DNA from: Theocolax elegans
Taxonomy: Eukaryota > Arthropoda > Insecta > Hymenoptera > Cerocephalidae
Direction: 5' to 3'
Length of the DNA stretch: 64,000 nucleotides
Assembly: GCA_026168455.1 (NCBI GenBank)
Contig: CM047428.1
Location: forward strand, 43,198,769-43,262,768
Part shown: positions 1 through 11,191 of the stretch, piece by piece
How the letters are laid out: each line of letters starts with the position of its first letter
Numbering within the stretch: the stretch's first letter is position 1
Made by a program: the position numbers and the translations under genes
The notes under the pieces: model-generated
Database searches by the model: none
Told to the model about the DNA's origin: nothing
Seen by the model: the letters and a program-made list of their open reading frames with translations, nothing else

Positions 1-659
1 ATTAATTAACATACAATAACACATATTTAACAAAAGGCAGTCAAATTATTAAAATAAGAAAAAGAGTTAGTATCACAGACGGTTGATAATAAGGAATAAT
101 TCAAAATCTCTCACTTCGTTCGTAGACACCTGTGTAATTAATCAAAATTAGATTACCACACGATCATCCCCACCCTCGGCGGGAAACTTTAAATCTCCAA
201 ATTATACGAATAAATTAGAAACATCACAATGGCTAGAATTATATAATTATAAATTATTTAAGAAATATAACAATACTTCAAAATTTAATACTAGAATTAT
301 TTATTCATAAAATTATCAAATTATATGTTTAATAATTTAAAACTGCATTGAATATTTATTTCAATTAGAATTGACCGATAAATAATATTTATATTTTATG
401 GAATTTATAAATTATCAATATTAAAATTATTTAACCTCAAAAAACTTTTTATATAAATGTAAAAAATATAAAAATTGTAACAATTAATTTCTATGCACAA
501 ATATATATATTTTTTTAATTTACCGCGTCACGCATCTTTATATTGCCTTTCGCGCACTTCATCTAGCGCATGATCCACGCGCAACTAAATCAATAGCTTA
601 ATTAAAACATTTGACAAACATATTTTGAGATTATGTTATAACAGAAAGAAAGATATTTA

Positions 660-1879
660 TCACAATTTTGATTTTAGTTTAATATTGTTGATAATGCTAT
701 TGTAATGGAGACTAAGATTCTTTATGCCATCTTTAATGTTGATCGCATTATGCTGTGACTTAATATGTAACATTTCTGACATAAGCCTTCTATGCCAATT
801 CTTTTCAGTGTCTAGTATTTTGACGTTATTGAAGTCAAAGGCATAATTATATATGGACATATGATTATTTATCACATAGTGCAAATCTGGCTTATTTAAA
901 TTAGCTTGATGTTCCTTAATACGACACTGTAACTGTCTTTTTGTTTCTCCTACGTAACTAGCATCACAGTCTTTACAATTAATTTTATACACTACATTTG
1001 TTTTTGTCGCTTTCTCTGTAACATCTTTACCCCTAACAATAACATTATCAAGTTTATTGCAAATTTTCGGTATCACTTTAATAGCCCTTTCTTTCATAGC
1101 ACCTGATACTTTTATTATAAAATTTAGGTACAAATGGAATATTTAAACTTGCTTTGTAATTTGTTATTGGTCTATTATTAAGTTGTACATTATTATGTCC
1201 ATATTTAATTTTTTCCAGTCTTTTTCGTACATTGTGGTTAATAAAATTCTTTGGATAACAATTGCTTTCTAGAAATTTTTTTAGCACTCAAACATTAGTT
1301 TTATGAAATTTCTCATGCACCAATAAAATTGCTTTGTCCACCAATGTATAGATCATTACTCGGTTGTGTTAAATTGTATGACTAGAATTAAAATTTAGAA
1401 ATGGTGCCGAAAAGGTTTCTTTCCTATACCAATTTGTAATTATTTGTGTATCGTTGTTCCTGATTAATGATATTTCTAAAAAGTTTATATAACCATTGTT
1501 TTCTTTATCATGAGTGAACTGTAATTTACTATGGTAACTGTTAAAAATATCTAACAGGTATGGTAATTTCTCATCCGGTATACACATAATTTTATTGTCC
1601 ACATATCTATAATAGAGTGGTGAAACAAAATGTAATTTATTCAGACATTCTTGCTCTAAATCCGTCATGACTACGTCCGCAAAATTCGGTCTAATTGGAC
1701 TTCCCATAGGACTTCCATGTAATTGTTGGAAGTATTTTCCATCCCATTGAAAAAATGTGTTTCGTAGAAGAAATTTAATTAGATCTGTTAACTCATATAA
1801 AGAAACGTTATGTTTTTTACTTATCAAATGATATCTTTTGTTCTATACTTTTTAGAACTAAATCCACTGGTACAGTGGT
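660..1879 (-). pseudogene. PLE RT palm/thumb and GIY-YIG endonuclease, broken
   Basis: Read on the minus strand this gives the PLE RT palm with G-S-P-M-G-S-P, the catalytic box as Y-V-D-N (the second Asp of Y-V-D-D is changed), the N-W-Y-R-K motif, then a basic linker and a GIY-YIG endonuclease with C-x2-C, Y-V-G-E-T and R-x3-E-H. PLE proteins copy RNA onto a nick made by this endonuclease. Frameshifts near 1855, 1300 and 1110 split the frame, so no functional protein is expected. It lines up residue for residue with the intact C-terminal half at 53992-55104. The first codons correspond to the segment directly after the RT part encoded at 9418-10480. Confidence 0.85.
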
Positions 1880-3448
1880 TATGACGTAGCGTTTTCTATC
1901 AAAAATGATAAAATTCTCGGAACGCTAGTCACCAATAGTATTTATTATATTTATTATTAATAATTTATTTATCTTTAAAGTCGATTGTTCGTAGAATAAT
2001 GACAACCTTGTTTTTACATTAGTTTATTATAATCGTTGTCTCGGGCACGGAAAAATCTAATTACGTATTTATTTTAAAAGCCGACTATCGGTAGAGCTAA
2101 TACTCCTATCTACACATGGCGCGGTTCCGCCAACGAGAAAATGACGGGTTGATGGTCTCGTCGTGGATAAGGAGGTATTAAACATTTATGCGTATATCAG
2201 GAAGAAAAATGATATTTATTAAATCTCACACTTCATTTATGTACATATAACTTCTCGCCACATCGTATATTTAATAAAATTATATATGTATGAGTATTAT
2301 TTCTTTATCTTTTTATATATTACTAGCAACAATTCCTCGGTCGCTGACGCTCCCTCGGTCGAAATTACACTAAATATATACTTATTTTTTATATTTTTTT
2401 TAAATTTATAATTTTACAATTTAATTGAATAAAAATTTAAAATATAATATAATGTGTAATTAATTAACCTAGTATTCAGTTACAAACAATTTTTTTAGTC
2501 AATAAAATAAAAATAACAGTGTATTATATTTGCACCATTGTATATACTTATTTAATCTTAGTCAATTACACAAGAGTTTATAGATACTGAACATATTTCT
2601 ACATAATACTGAAACAATTAAAAAAAATTAAAAATAATCGACATGATAAAACTTACACTGGAGTAAGAAATTTTTATTTTTATTTTTAATACGTAGTAAC
2701 ACATATATCATTACTTACTATATTTCCACACTATTCTTGTAAGAAGCTACATCAATCTAGTAACAAATGTGTTATTTTTCTACCAGAATAATATTTTCAA
2801 CAACAAAATTTAGAATATAAAATTATTCCTTGACCATTTTACATATATTTCATGCTTTTTCATGATGTTTCACGGAAAGGAGATGAAGAATTTAAAATTT
2901 CATACAAAACTACTAAACTCAGCTAAAGCATCGTATGTATTCAATTATTCTTTCAAACAAATAATTATACATAATAACTGAATTTATACACGTTTTTTTC
3001 AGATTAAAATTCTGGCGAAAAGATTTATTTTCACATTTTATTAATTTTGTTTTATTTTCAAAAATCTTTTATAAAAAAGAATTTTAGTAATTGCAACCAA
3101 AAAATATAAATGATATTATACAATTACAATAATAAAAAATTGAATATTAATTATAAAAGTTATTTTAATATTACATTTGGTATTACATTAAAAAAATGAA
3201 AGAAAAATAATATTTTAAATTTTTTAACCACCTTCCTCACGCATTTTACATCTTAGAAATACGAGATGATGAAAAATGTTTGTAAAAAAAATCTATATAA
3301 ATGTAATAAAAAAAATAAAACGTATAATCAAATAAAATATGTATTACATTAAAATATATTATTTAAGTTATTAAAAATTATTAGACTGACAGTACTGTTT
3401 CAGTCTATATTAGTATTACTGTGACCAACTTATTTTAACATTACACAG
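1880..3448. other. AT-rich DNA without recognised genes
   Basis: No coding region or repeat boundary could be supported here. A GC-richer patch at about 2085-2180 stands out from the AT-rich surroundings but could not be assigned. Confidence 0.4.
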
Positions 3449-3501
3449 CCACACAAAAAAAAAACAATCTCAAAACCCACGGACCAGACCATATATACCT
3501 T

Positions 3502-4045
3502 ATGTTTTTGAGGTCTCTGATTCCGAATCCGTGGTCCATTTGACTCCATCACCTCAGGGTCAAGGTCAGGTCAAGGTCAAATTTACAAAATAAACGGCAA
3601 CCAAGGTTTAACAATATACACATATGTTTTTGGGGTCGCCGAATCCGAATCCGTGGTCCGTTTGACCCCATCACCTCAAAGCCAAGGTCAGGTCAAGGTC
3701 AAATTTACAAAATTAAAAGCAACCAAGGGTTAACAGTATACATATATGTTTTTGAGGTCGCTGATTCCGAATCCGTGGTCCATTTGACCCCATCACCTCA
3801 GGGTCAAGGTCAAATTTACAAAATTAACAGCAACCAAGGTTTCACAATATACATATATGTTTTTGAGGTCGCTGATTCCGAATCCGTGGTCCATTTGACC
3901 CCATCATCTCAGGGTCAAGGTCAGGTCAAGGTCAAATTTACAAAATTAACGGCAACCAAGGTTTAACAGTATACATATATGTTTTTGGGGTCGCCGAATC
4001 CGAAGCCGTGGTCCATTTGACTCCATCACCTCATAGTAAAAGTTA
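3502..4045 (+). repeat. ~122-bp subterminal tandem repeat, five units
   Basis: Five units start near 3502, 3623, 3746, 3857 and 3979. Each runs from ATGTTTTTGAGGTCGCTGA through GAATCCGTGGTCCATTTGAC and CATCACCTCAGGGTCAAGGTC to the next TATACATAT. One unit is ~11 bp shorter because it lacks one GGTCA stretch. Most units hold one or two TCAAGGTCA motifs. Inverted copies lie at 7010-7315. Confidence 0.9.
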
Positions 4046-4098
4046 TTTGAAGGTAAAATCGACAAAATTCTTGTAAAACAAACCAAACTTAATGCCAT

Positions 4099-5302
4099 TT
4101 ATTTTTTCTTACTATACTTTACACGTTTATCATCAAATGATCGGTGCAAAGGTTTCCTTTTACGTTTTTTCCCAGTAGTTTTACAATCTCTTTTCAACAT
4201 CCAGCAGTAGTCGGCCAGGATACTAGCATCCCATCAACCTTGATAACGCTTCTCCATTACTTTAACATTTTGGTGAAAACGCTCTTCCTGTTCTTCGCTA
4301 TAATCGCCACAGTTTTCAGGAAAACTATCCAAGTGATTGTGCAGAAAATTGTAGTATGTAATTCATTAGGCAACCCATATTCCCATAGTTCTCAACCATT
4401 TTAGATACAATTACTTTGTAATTTTGGCTTCTGCGATTACCCAAAAAGTTTTCAGTAACTTCCTTATAGCTAAGCCATGCAGCTTTCTCAATGTTTGTCA
4501 TGGAACTAATAAACTGGTCATCAGTCATCATTTTTCTAATTTCTGGATCGTCAAAAATACCTTCCTTCAATTTTGCATCTGATTTACTTGGAAATTTACT
4601 TTGAAAGTATTTGAAGCACTGGCTATCTTTATCTAAAGCTTTAACGAATTGTTTCATCACACCAAGTTTTATGTGTAATGAAGGAATGAGAATCAATGGA
4701 GTAGCTATAACGTTACTCTTTCCGACTTCGAGAGATTTTCTTTCAGGCCATTTATGATTTGTATAGTGCTTTGCACGGTCTCTACTATCCCATAAGCACA
4801 AGAAACATGGTGTCTTTTTAAATCCAGACTGCTGTCCTAACAATATTCTAGAAACTTTCAAATCACCACATATCCGCCATCTATGCTTATCATACTGAAT
4901 ATTTTGTATTATAATTTTGAGATTATCGTATGTTTCCTTCATTGTAGTGGAGTGCGCTACAGGAACTGAGGCATAGTGGTTGCTATTGTGTAGTAATACG
5001 GCTTTTAAACTTCTTTTTGATGAATCTATGAACAATCTCCATTCTTCGTCTTTATAGACATTAGGTTTAATTTCATTCATTAAACCTTTTACGTCTTTAC
5101 AATATACTATTTTATCACCATCATGATTCATTTCTTCAAAGTAGGTTCGAAACTTTTGCTTCTTGTTCTGTAAAAAGATACTTTAGTAGATTTCGCCAAC
5201 TGATTCATGCCTTTTAAAGCTGAAGCTAAATGTTCTACTCCATCTTTAGGTAAGTTAAGCTCTCTAACTAGGTCATTTAGTGTTTGTCGATTAAAACATT
5301 AA
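4099..5302 (-). pseudogene. Unassigned transposon-type protein, frameshifted
   Basis: Read with two frameshifts (near 5150 and 4370) this is one protein of about 400 residues. It begins with an L-N-D-L-V-R-E-L-N-L-like segment, has a C-F-L-C-L-W-D-S-R cysteine motif about midway, then H-L-D-S-F-P-E-N-C-G-D-Y-S-E-E-Q, E-R-F-H-Q, R-Y-Q-G-R-W-D, L-A-D-Y-C-W-M-L-K-R-D and a basic K-K-R-K-R tail. I recognise this set of motifs from a widespread family of uncharacterised proteins in invertebrate genomes. The inverted repeat context argues that it is a transposon protein. No catalytic activity can be assigned. Related C-termini occur at 6770-6948 and ~63135-63242. Confidence 0.7.
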
Positions 5303-6769
5303 AAAACTAATATGCGTGAATCTGAAGGAATAGAGTGAGGAATCGTGCTAAGGTAAATTAAGAAATGATATACAGGGATTAAAGTTAATATAAAATGAAT
5401 AGAATATTTATTTAAGCAAATACCAGCGTTAAAAAACCCCAGTTGAAGTGGGGAAAAAGCTTTGGTATACAGGAATTAATTACAATAAATACATGAAATT
5501 ATATTATAATTACTGTATAAATATTCATAAAACGTGATAAGTAACTCTAGTAGTTAACAAAATGATTATTAATATTAAATAACTTACAGTATGAATCTAA
5601 CGCGAATGATCATTCACTTAATCTATATATTTACGAATTTGAGTGTTGACGTCTTGTACTGGTGCGTCGTGGTCCTCCATCCAGTAACTTTAAATTTTCC
5701 ATCGATCGCCTAGTCGATCGGTGATAACAAGCACGTTAAGAAACTAGCGGTTAGCAGTGGTCGTACTATCGCCGAACCTCACAACAACGGTTAGCAGTGG
5801 ACGCACTCTTGCCGTACCGCACCACACCGGTTGGCAGTGGATTCGCTCTCGCCGAACCTTATAACCATGGTTGGCAGTGAACCCTATCGCCGAACCTTCC
5901 AATAACGGTTAGCAGTGAACACTATCGCCGAACCTCCCAAAGGTTAGCAGCGAACCACTATGGCCGAACCACAAACCAAATAAAACATCTTATGCTTCAC
6001 AAAAACAGTCTATAAAGGACCACGCACGCACACAGTCTCGAATACACTTTATGAGCTAAGTCCGCATGACTTCACCTTACTTACTATCCGCGCGACAATA
6101 TATATATATTCCGAAAAAGAGCACGGACGATTCCCTATTCAACGCGTTGACTACTCGAGACGAAGTGTCAATGTTGTCTCGTCAACAACTCGCAACATAC
6201 TCCCCTGCGAAAGAGAGAACGCACTCTTCCTCGAACCTAACCCTCTCAGGTAGCGTTACCCCAACGTACCGAATACACTCCATGTATCGGAGGACGATCA
6301 TATGTTCATCATATGCTCAAAGCTATGCGCGGCGTCGCTTCGCCTTCCTTTATTACCTAGAGTATACACGTTCTTACACGAATTGTAAGCTTTGTCCGTT
6401 CTAGCACATATGTTGGGGAAATCCCCGCGCTCGGGTTTTTCTTTATTATTCAATTATACCGTGCGACTCGATTTTAGGTTCTATACGAATAACTCTCTCA
6501 AACTTATTTTTTTGTATTATTTTAGATGTAATACATATTTTCGAACGTACTAGTTAACAAACCGGTAAAATGTGTCTAAATTTATAATACAAGAATTTAA
6601 AAACTTTACTATTTAAAAATAAACATTTTAATATATGAAAAGCGCTAATAAGCGCGAACATTTAGTTTATCTTGAGTCCATAACTTTACGCTTTTGTCTT
6701 TTTGGCCCGCTGCAAGGAAAATATCGTCATATGTAATATATAATCTAATATAATCTAGAAAATATCGTT
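5303..6769. other. Core between the inverted halves, no recognised gene
   Basis: The segment contains a short GGGGTT-type foldback near 5430-5455, the six-unit repeat at 5749-5980, and a moderately GC-rich stretch from 5990 to 6450. An open frame at 6066-6404 shows no family resemblance and is not called as a gene. Confidence 0.35.
5749..5980 (+). repeat. Six-unit 35-40 bp tandem repeat
   Basis: Units begin with GGTTAGCAGTGG or a close variant at 5749, 5789, 5829, 5869, 5907 and 5942. Each closes with TCGCCGAACC or a variant. The two ends of each unit are partly complementary (GGTT...AACC), so every unit can form a weak hairpin. Confidence 0.85.
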
Positions 6770-6948
6770 TTCACCAAGATGTTAAAGTAATGGCGAAGCG
6801 TTATCAAGGTAGATGGGATGCTAGTATGCTGGCCGACTACTGTTGGATGTTGAAAATAGATTGTGAAACTATTGGGACAAAACGTAAAAGGAAACCTTTG
6901 CACCGATCATTTGATGAGAAACGTGTAAGGTATAGTAAGAAAAAATAA
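6770..6948 (+). pseudogene. C-terminal fragment of the unassigned transposon protein
   Basis: This plus-strand fragment encodes R-Y-Q-G-R-W-D-A-S-M-L-A-D-Y-C-W-M-L-K followed by a basic tail with K-R-K-R and R-S-F-D-E-K-R-V-R-Y-S-K-K-K and a stop at 6946-6948. It is the inverted partner of the 3' end of the pseudogene at 4099-5302; DNA identity also continues downstream into the subterminal repeats. The N-terminal part is missing. Confidence 0.75.
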
Positions 6949-7009
6949 ATGACATTAAGTTTGGTTTGTTTTACAAGAATTTTGTCGATTTTACCTTCAA
7001 ATAACCTTC

Positions 7010-7315
7010 ACTATGAGGTGATGGAGTCAAACGTATATGTATATGTAAACGCCAAAAACTTATATGTATACTGTTAAACCTTGGTTGCCGTTAATTTTGT
7101 AAATTTGACCTTCACCTGACCTGGACCCTGAGGTGATGGGGTCAAATGGACCACGGATTCGGAATCAGCGACCTCAAAAACATATATCTATACTGTTAAA
7201 CCTTGGTTGCCGTTAATTTTGTAAATTTAACCTTGACCTGACCTTGAATCTGAGGTGATGGGGTCAAATGGACCACGGATTCGGAATCAGCGACCTCAAA
7301 AAAATAAGGTATATA
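7010..7315 (-). repeat. Inverted copies of the ~122-bp subterminal repeat
   Basis: Two clear units and a partial unit repeat the sequence of 3502-4045 in reverse complement, including GACCACGGATTCGGAATC and the TGACCTTGA motifs. They mark the right end of the inverted element. Confidence 0.85.
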
Positions 7316-7519
7316 TGGTCTGGTCCGTGGGTTTTGACTTTTTTTTTTGTGTGGCTGTGTTATTAATATATATTGTAACTATTATTTATTATTAATTACT
7401 TATAATATCTCTTATAGGTATGTTCCTAATATAATAATTTAATTTGGTACAAAAATATACAAAAATTGGAGTACTGGTAAAAGTGCTTATACACTTTTTT
7501 AATATTTTATCCCGTAATT

Positions 7520-9205
7520 AGTTGGGTTATCCCGGAATAAGACAGAAAATCCCGAAACATCCAGGAAATCCCGAAATTGGTGGATTATCCCGGAATACCA
7601 CAGAAAATCCCGAAACATCCAGGAAATCCCGAAATTGGAGGAGTTATCCCGGAACACGTCAGAAAATCTCGAAACATCCAGAAAATCCTGAAGTTGGTGG
7701 AATTATCCCAAAATAACTCACGAATTCCCGAAATATCCAGAAAATCCCATAATTAGTAAAATTATCCAGGCATATCTCAGAAATTCCCGGAATATCGAGG
7801 AAACCCCGTAATTAGTGAAGTTATCCCGAAATATTCAGGAAATCCCGTAATTAGCGAATATATCCCGAAATATTCAGGAAATCCCGTAATTAGTGAAGTT
7901 ATCCCGACATATCCAGGAAATCCCAAAATTAGTGAAGTTATCCCGGCATAACTCAAAAATTACTGTGATATTAAGAAAATCTCGAAATTGGTGGAGTTAT
8001 CCCGAAACACGTCAGAAAATCTCGAAATTTCCAGAAAACCGCTGAATTATTTAATATATCCGGAATTAACACAGAAACTCCCGAAACATCAAGGAAATGC
8101 CGAAATTGGTGGATTTATTCCGGAATACCTCAGAAATTCCCGAAACATCCAGGAAATCCCGAAATAGGTGGATTTATTCCGGAATATCCATGGAATCCCG
8201 AAATACCATAGAAAATCTTGTAACAACCAGAAAATAAGGAAATTAGGGAAATTATCCCGAAACACCACAGAAAATCCCGAAACATCCAGGAAATCCCGAA
8301 ATTGGAGGAGTTATCCCGGAACACGTAAGAAAATCCCGGATCATTCAGCAAATCCCGAAAGTGGTGGACTTGCCCGTAATACCTCAGAAAATTCCGAAAT
8401 TTCCAGGAAACCCCTGAATTAATTAATATATCCGGAAATAACACAGAAAATTCCGAAACATCCGGGAAATCCCGTAACATCCAGGAAAACCCGAAATTGG
8501 TGGATTATCCCGCAATACCACAGAAAATCTCGAAACATTCAGAAAATCCCGATATTGTTGGAGTTATCCCGGAACACGTAAGAAAATCCCGGAACATTCA
8601 GGAAATCCCGAAATTGGTGGATTTATCCCGTAATACCTCAGAAAATTCCGAAATTTCCAGGAAACCCCTGAATTAATTAATATATCCGGAAATAATACAG
8701 AAAATTTCGAAACATCCAGGAAATACCAAAATTGATGGATTTATTCCGAAATACCTCAGGAAATCTCGTTACATCCAAGAAATCACACAATTAGTGGAGT
8801 TCCAGGAATACCACAGAAAATCCGGAAATACCACAGACAATCCGGAACCACAGAAAATCCCGAAATACCATAGAAAATCTTGTAACAACCAGAAAATAAG
8901 GAAATTAGAGAAATTATCCCGAAACACCACAGAAAATCCCGAAATTGTTGGAGTTATCTCGGAACACGTCAGAAAATCTCGAAACATCCAAGAAATTCCG
9001 AAATTGGTGAAGTTATCCCGAAATAGCACAGAAAAACCCGAAACTTCGAGGAAGTCCCGAAATTTTTGGATTATCCCGGACTACCACAGAAAATCCCGAA
9101 ACATCCAGGAAATCCCGAAATTGGTGGAGATATCCCGGAATACTTAAGAAAAAACCCGAAACATCCAGGAAACCCCGTAATTAGTAAAGTTATCCCGAAA
9201 TATCA
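7520..9205. repeat. ~60-bp minisatellite array
   Basis: About 1.7 kb is made of diverged head-to-tail units, typically ATCCAGGAAATCCCGAAAT followed by TGGTGGATTATCCCGGAATA and CCACAGAAAATCCC. Period is roughly 55-62 bp with many point changes and small indels. Long open frames in both directions across it are a by-product of the periodicity, not genes. Confidence 0.92.
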
Positions 9206-9417
9206 GCGTTAAACATTCCACTCCACACATACTCTTAATTCTTACAACAGGAGACCGGATAATATAGAAGATTTATTTCTTTATATCTATGTTCTATCCG
9301 CATATTAATTTTTATTTTAATTTTCAGGTATGGACAACGTTCCCTCTTTTCCCTTTCCTATCCATCAATTCTCTTTTTAATTCAAGAATTTATTTTCAAT
9401 ATAGTGAGGTACTACCT
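9206..9417. other. Unassigned DNA ending in a 17-bp palindrome
   Basis: Nothing recognised apart from the perfect palindrome GTGAGGTACTACCTCAC at about 9405-9421, directly at the point where PLE-like sequence resumes. Confidence 0.4.
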
Positions 9418-10480
9418 CACAATGGTAAACAAAGAGACTACGTCTAGTGAAATCATCATATTATTAGCCGGAATGTCACACTTGTTAAATCTTTTAATCA
9501 ATTCTATACTATTTTTTATATATGATTTTTGTTTATTTATAGTATTTGAAATTATTTTTTCTACTACTTTGGCCAATTTATATGTGGGGCTACCAATACA
9601 AGAAACAATGGGCCTTAATGGTTCATGTTTTTTATGAATTTTTGGTAACCCATAAATCTTTGGCAAATTTGTATCAATCTGTGTAATTTCGTTATTATGG
9701 TATTTTTTGTCTAATAATTCTAATTCATTCATTTTTTCATAATTGTCTGTCTGTCCTTTTGAAGTTTTATAAGCGGATTTTTTCTAATTTGACAATAAGT
9801 GTTTCAGTCAGATATTAATAAATACATTTTATTTTTATACATCTGAGTTCAATTGCAACTGTGACATTGCCTATGTCCGCGAACGGGAAAAATACATTAC
9901 TATTATTTCTTAAAAACTTTTTTGTATAACTCAATCTTCGAGCAAACAATCTATCTTCATATTTAATGTGTTCTGTTCTTTTAATACTATTTTCCATGTA
10001 TTCTGTAATGTTTTTTCTGATAACATTAATAGTTTCTTGTGAAAAGTCTTTACATTCAAACAATTGTTCCACTTATTTTATGGTTTCACTTACTACGTGT
10101 TTGTCTAGTTCATTACTACAACTATATTTTTGTCCTAGACTCACTATTTCATTAACGTTATCTGGTATGTTAATGTTTGTCAAATTCACAAACCATTTTT
10201 ATTATTAGTAAACCTATTTTGCTTTGAGTCACAATTGTTTGAATGATCAATATGCTTACTATTTTTGTTTTTAATTTTACAATTATAGAGTTTATCAAAT
10301 TTTTTCTTATGCGTAATATCTAATTCTCCTTCAATTATATTAATTCTAGTATTTTATCTTACTATGAACTCACCTATGATATTTTTCGTTATTTTTTTTA
10401 TCCAGTATATTTATAATATGTTTACTCTTCTTACTTTTGCTAAATATGTGTTATTGTCTGTTAGTTTATTTTGTGTGATT
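9418..10480 (-). pseudogene. PLE N-terminal region and RT fingers, broken
   Basis: Minus-strand reading gives a PLE N-terminal segment (basic K-K-K-F-D-K-L region, then W-F-V-N-L-T and E-I-V-S-L-G-Q-K-Y), an R-R-L-S-Y-T-K-K-F-L-R-N-N-x-N-V-F-F block, then L-P-K-I-Y-G-L-P-K-I-H-K and R-P-I-V-S-C, and S-L-D-V-V-S-L-F-T (RT motif A) at the 9418 end. The corresponding N-terminal blocks are seen at 61583-62600. Several frameshifts and stops separate the pieces. The continuation of the RT is found 7.5 kb away at 660-1879. Confidence 0.8.
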
Positions 10481-11191
10481 CACGATAACCTTGACGGAAA
10501 AGCTGACCAAACACTCGCACTCGGTTCAATAATGCTCATGACAAACATTCTTTTGACCCTACTCTGAGCAAATTCGAGGACCTTGGGAGACATATGTCTT
10601 GGCTTATAACGAACGGGTCTTACACTAGACTCAACCTCTATGTGGTGCTTCATTAAAGACGTAAAGTCGTGGACGTCTCCCGAGGGCGAAAGTAGGCTTT
10701 CAACTAACTCTTTAACTTGTTTCCGCTGGTCATCTTATATCTCAACTATACCAGCACATTCAGCGGAAATCCTCGAATCAATGTCATGAGCTGTATCTCT
10801 GACGAAGTGTCTCCAATCACTCTCGCTAACACGCCAGATAGCTTCGCCTAATTTGACTTTCATATTCCAACGTTGTAGAAAATCAATATCGAGAATGATG
10901 GAATGCTCAATATTTTCTACAGTTGGATATTGCCATCAAGGCCTTCTACACAGAATAGAATGTCGATAAAGCCAAAGACTTTAAATGCTGGTTCAGCCAC
11001 ACTTTTACTGGGTGTCACAACGGGGTGACGATGAGCAACAACTAAAGTCGGTCACGCCGATGGTGCTAAGCGGCTGAGATAACGAACTCTTTACGCCTTC
11101 TTCACCAATTATATCTGCTACCAGAGTATATTTGCCTTTAAAGTTCCTTAGCCCAATCGTTAGCCTTACGCTTTTATTGGTCTAATAAGGT
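10481..11191 (-). pseudogene. Protease remnant and start of Gypsy-type RT
   Basis: The minus strand gives, with stops and frame breaks, an I-L-D-I-D-F-L-Q-R-W-N block (typical after a retroviral-type aspartic protease) and then the protease-RT connector. That connector ends in P-V-R-Y-K-P-R-H-M-S-P-K and I-I-E-P-S-A-S-V-W-S-A. This last signature is characteristic of the start of Ty3/Gypsy reverse transcriptases. No catalytic RT motif remains. The protease active-site triad could not be located with confidence. Confidence 0.7.

Larger units (their letters stand above)
3449..7362. mobile_element. Inverted element of an unassigned multi-copy family
   Basis: The two ends are inverted copies: ACACAGCCACAC with an A-rich run at 3449 and its complement ending near 7362, followed inward by a shared AACCCACGGACCAGACC segment. 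Both ends then carry ~122-bp subterminal repeats in opposite orientation, and next the 3' end of the same protein-coding sequence (minus strand 4099-4290, plus strand ~6770-6948). It therefore looks like two end-halves of one transposon facing each other around a 5303-6760 core. I could not define a convincing target-site duplication or place the family in a named superfamily. Confidence 0.55.
1..10480 (-). mobile_element. Penelope-like element 1, split in two by ~7.5 kb
   Basis: The N-terminal half (9418-10480) and the C-terminal half (660-1879) lie in the same orientation and join at the same place in the reverse transcriptase, just after the conserved S-L-F-T segment. They are therefore probably one element broken by the DNA between 1880 and 9417. 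Bases 1-659 are its 3' untranslated part: the first ~100 bases resemble the flank of the PLE at 53205-53310. The element continues beyond the left edge of the window. Family assignment rests on the PLE order of RT followed by a GIY-YIG endonuclease. The single-insertion model is an inference. Confidence 0.7.

Noticed and set aside
7522..9147. Open frames on both strands through the minisatellite
   Set aside because: They follow the ~60-bp period of the array, which happens to lack stops in some phases. The same peptides repeat with the unit, and no protein family fits.
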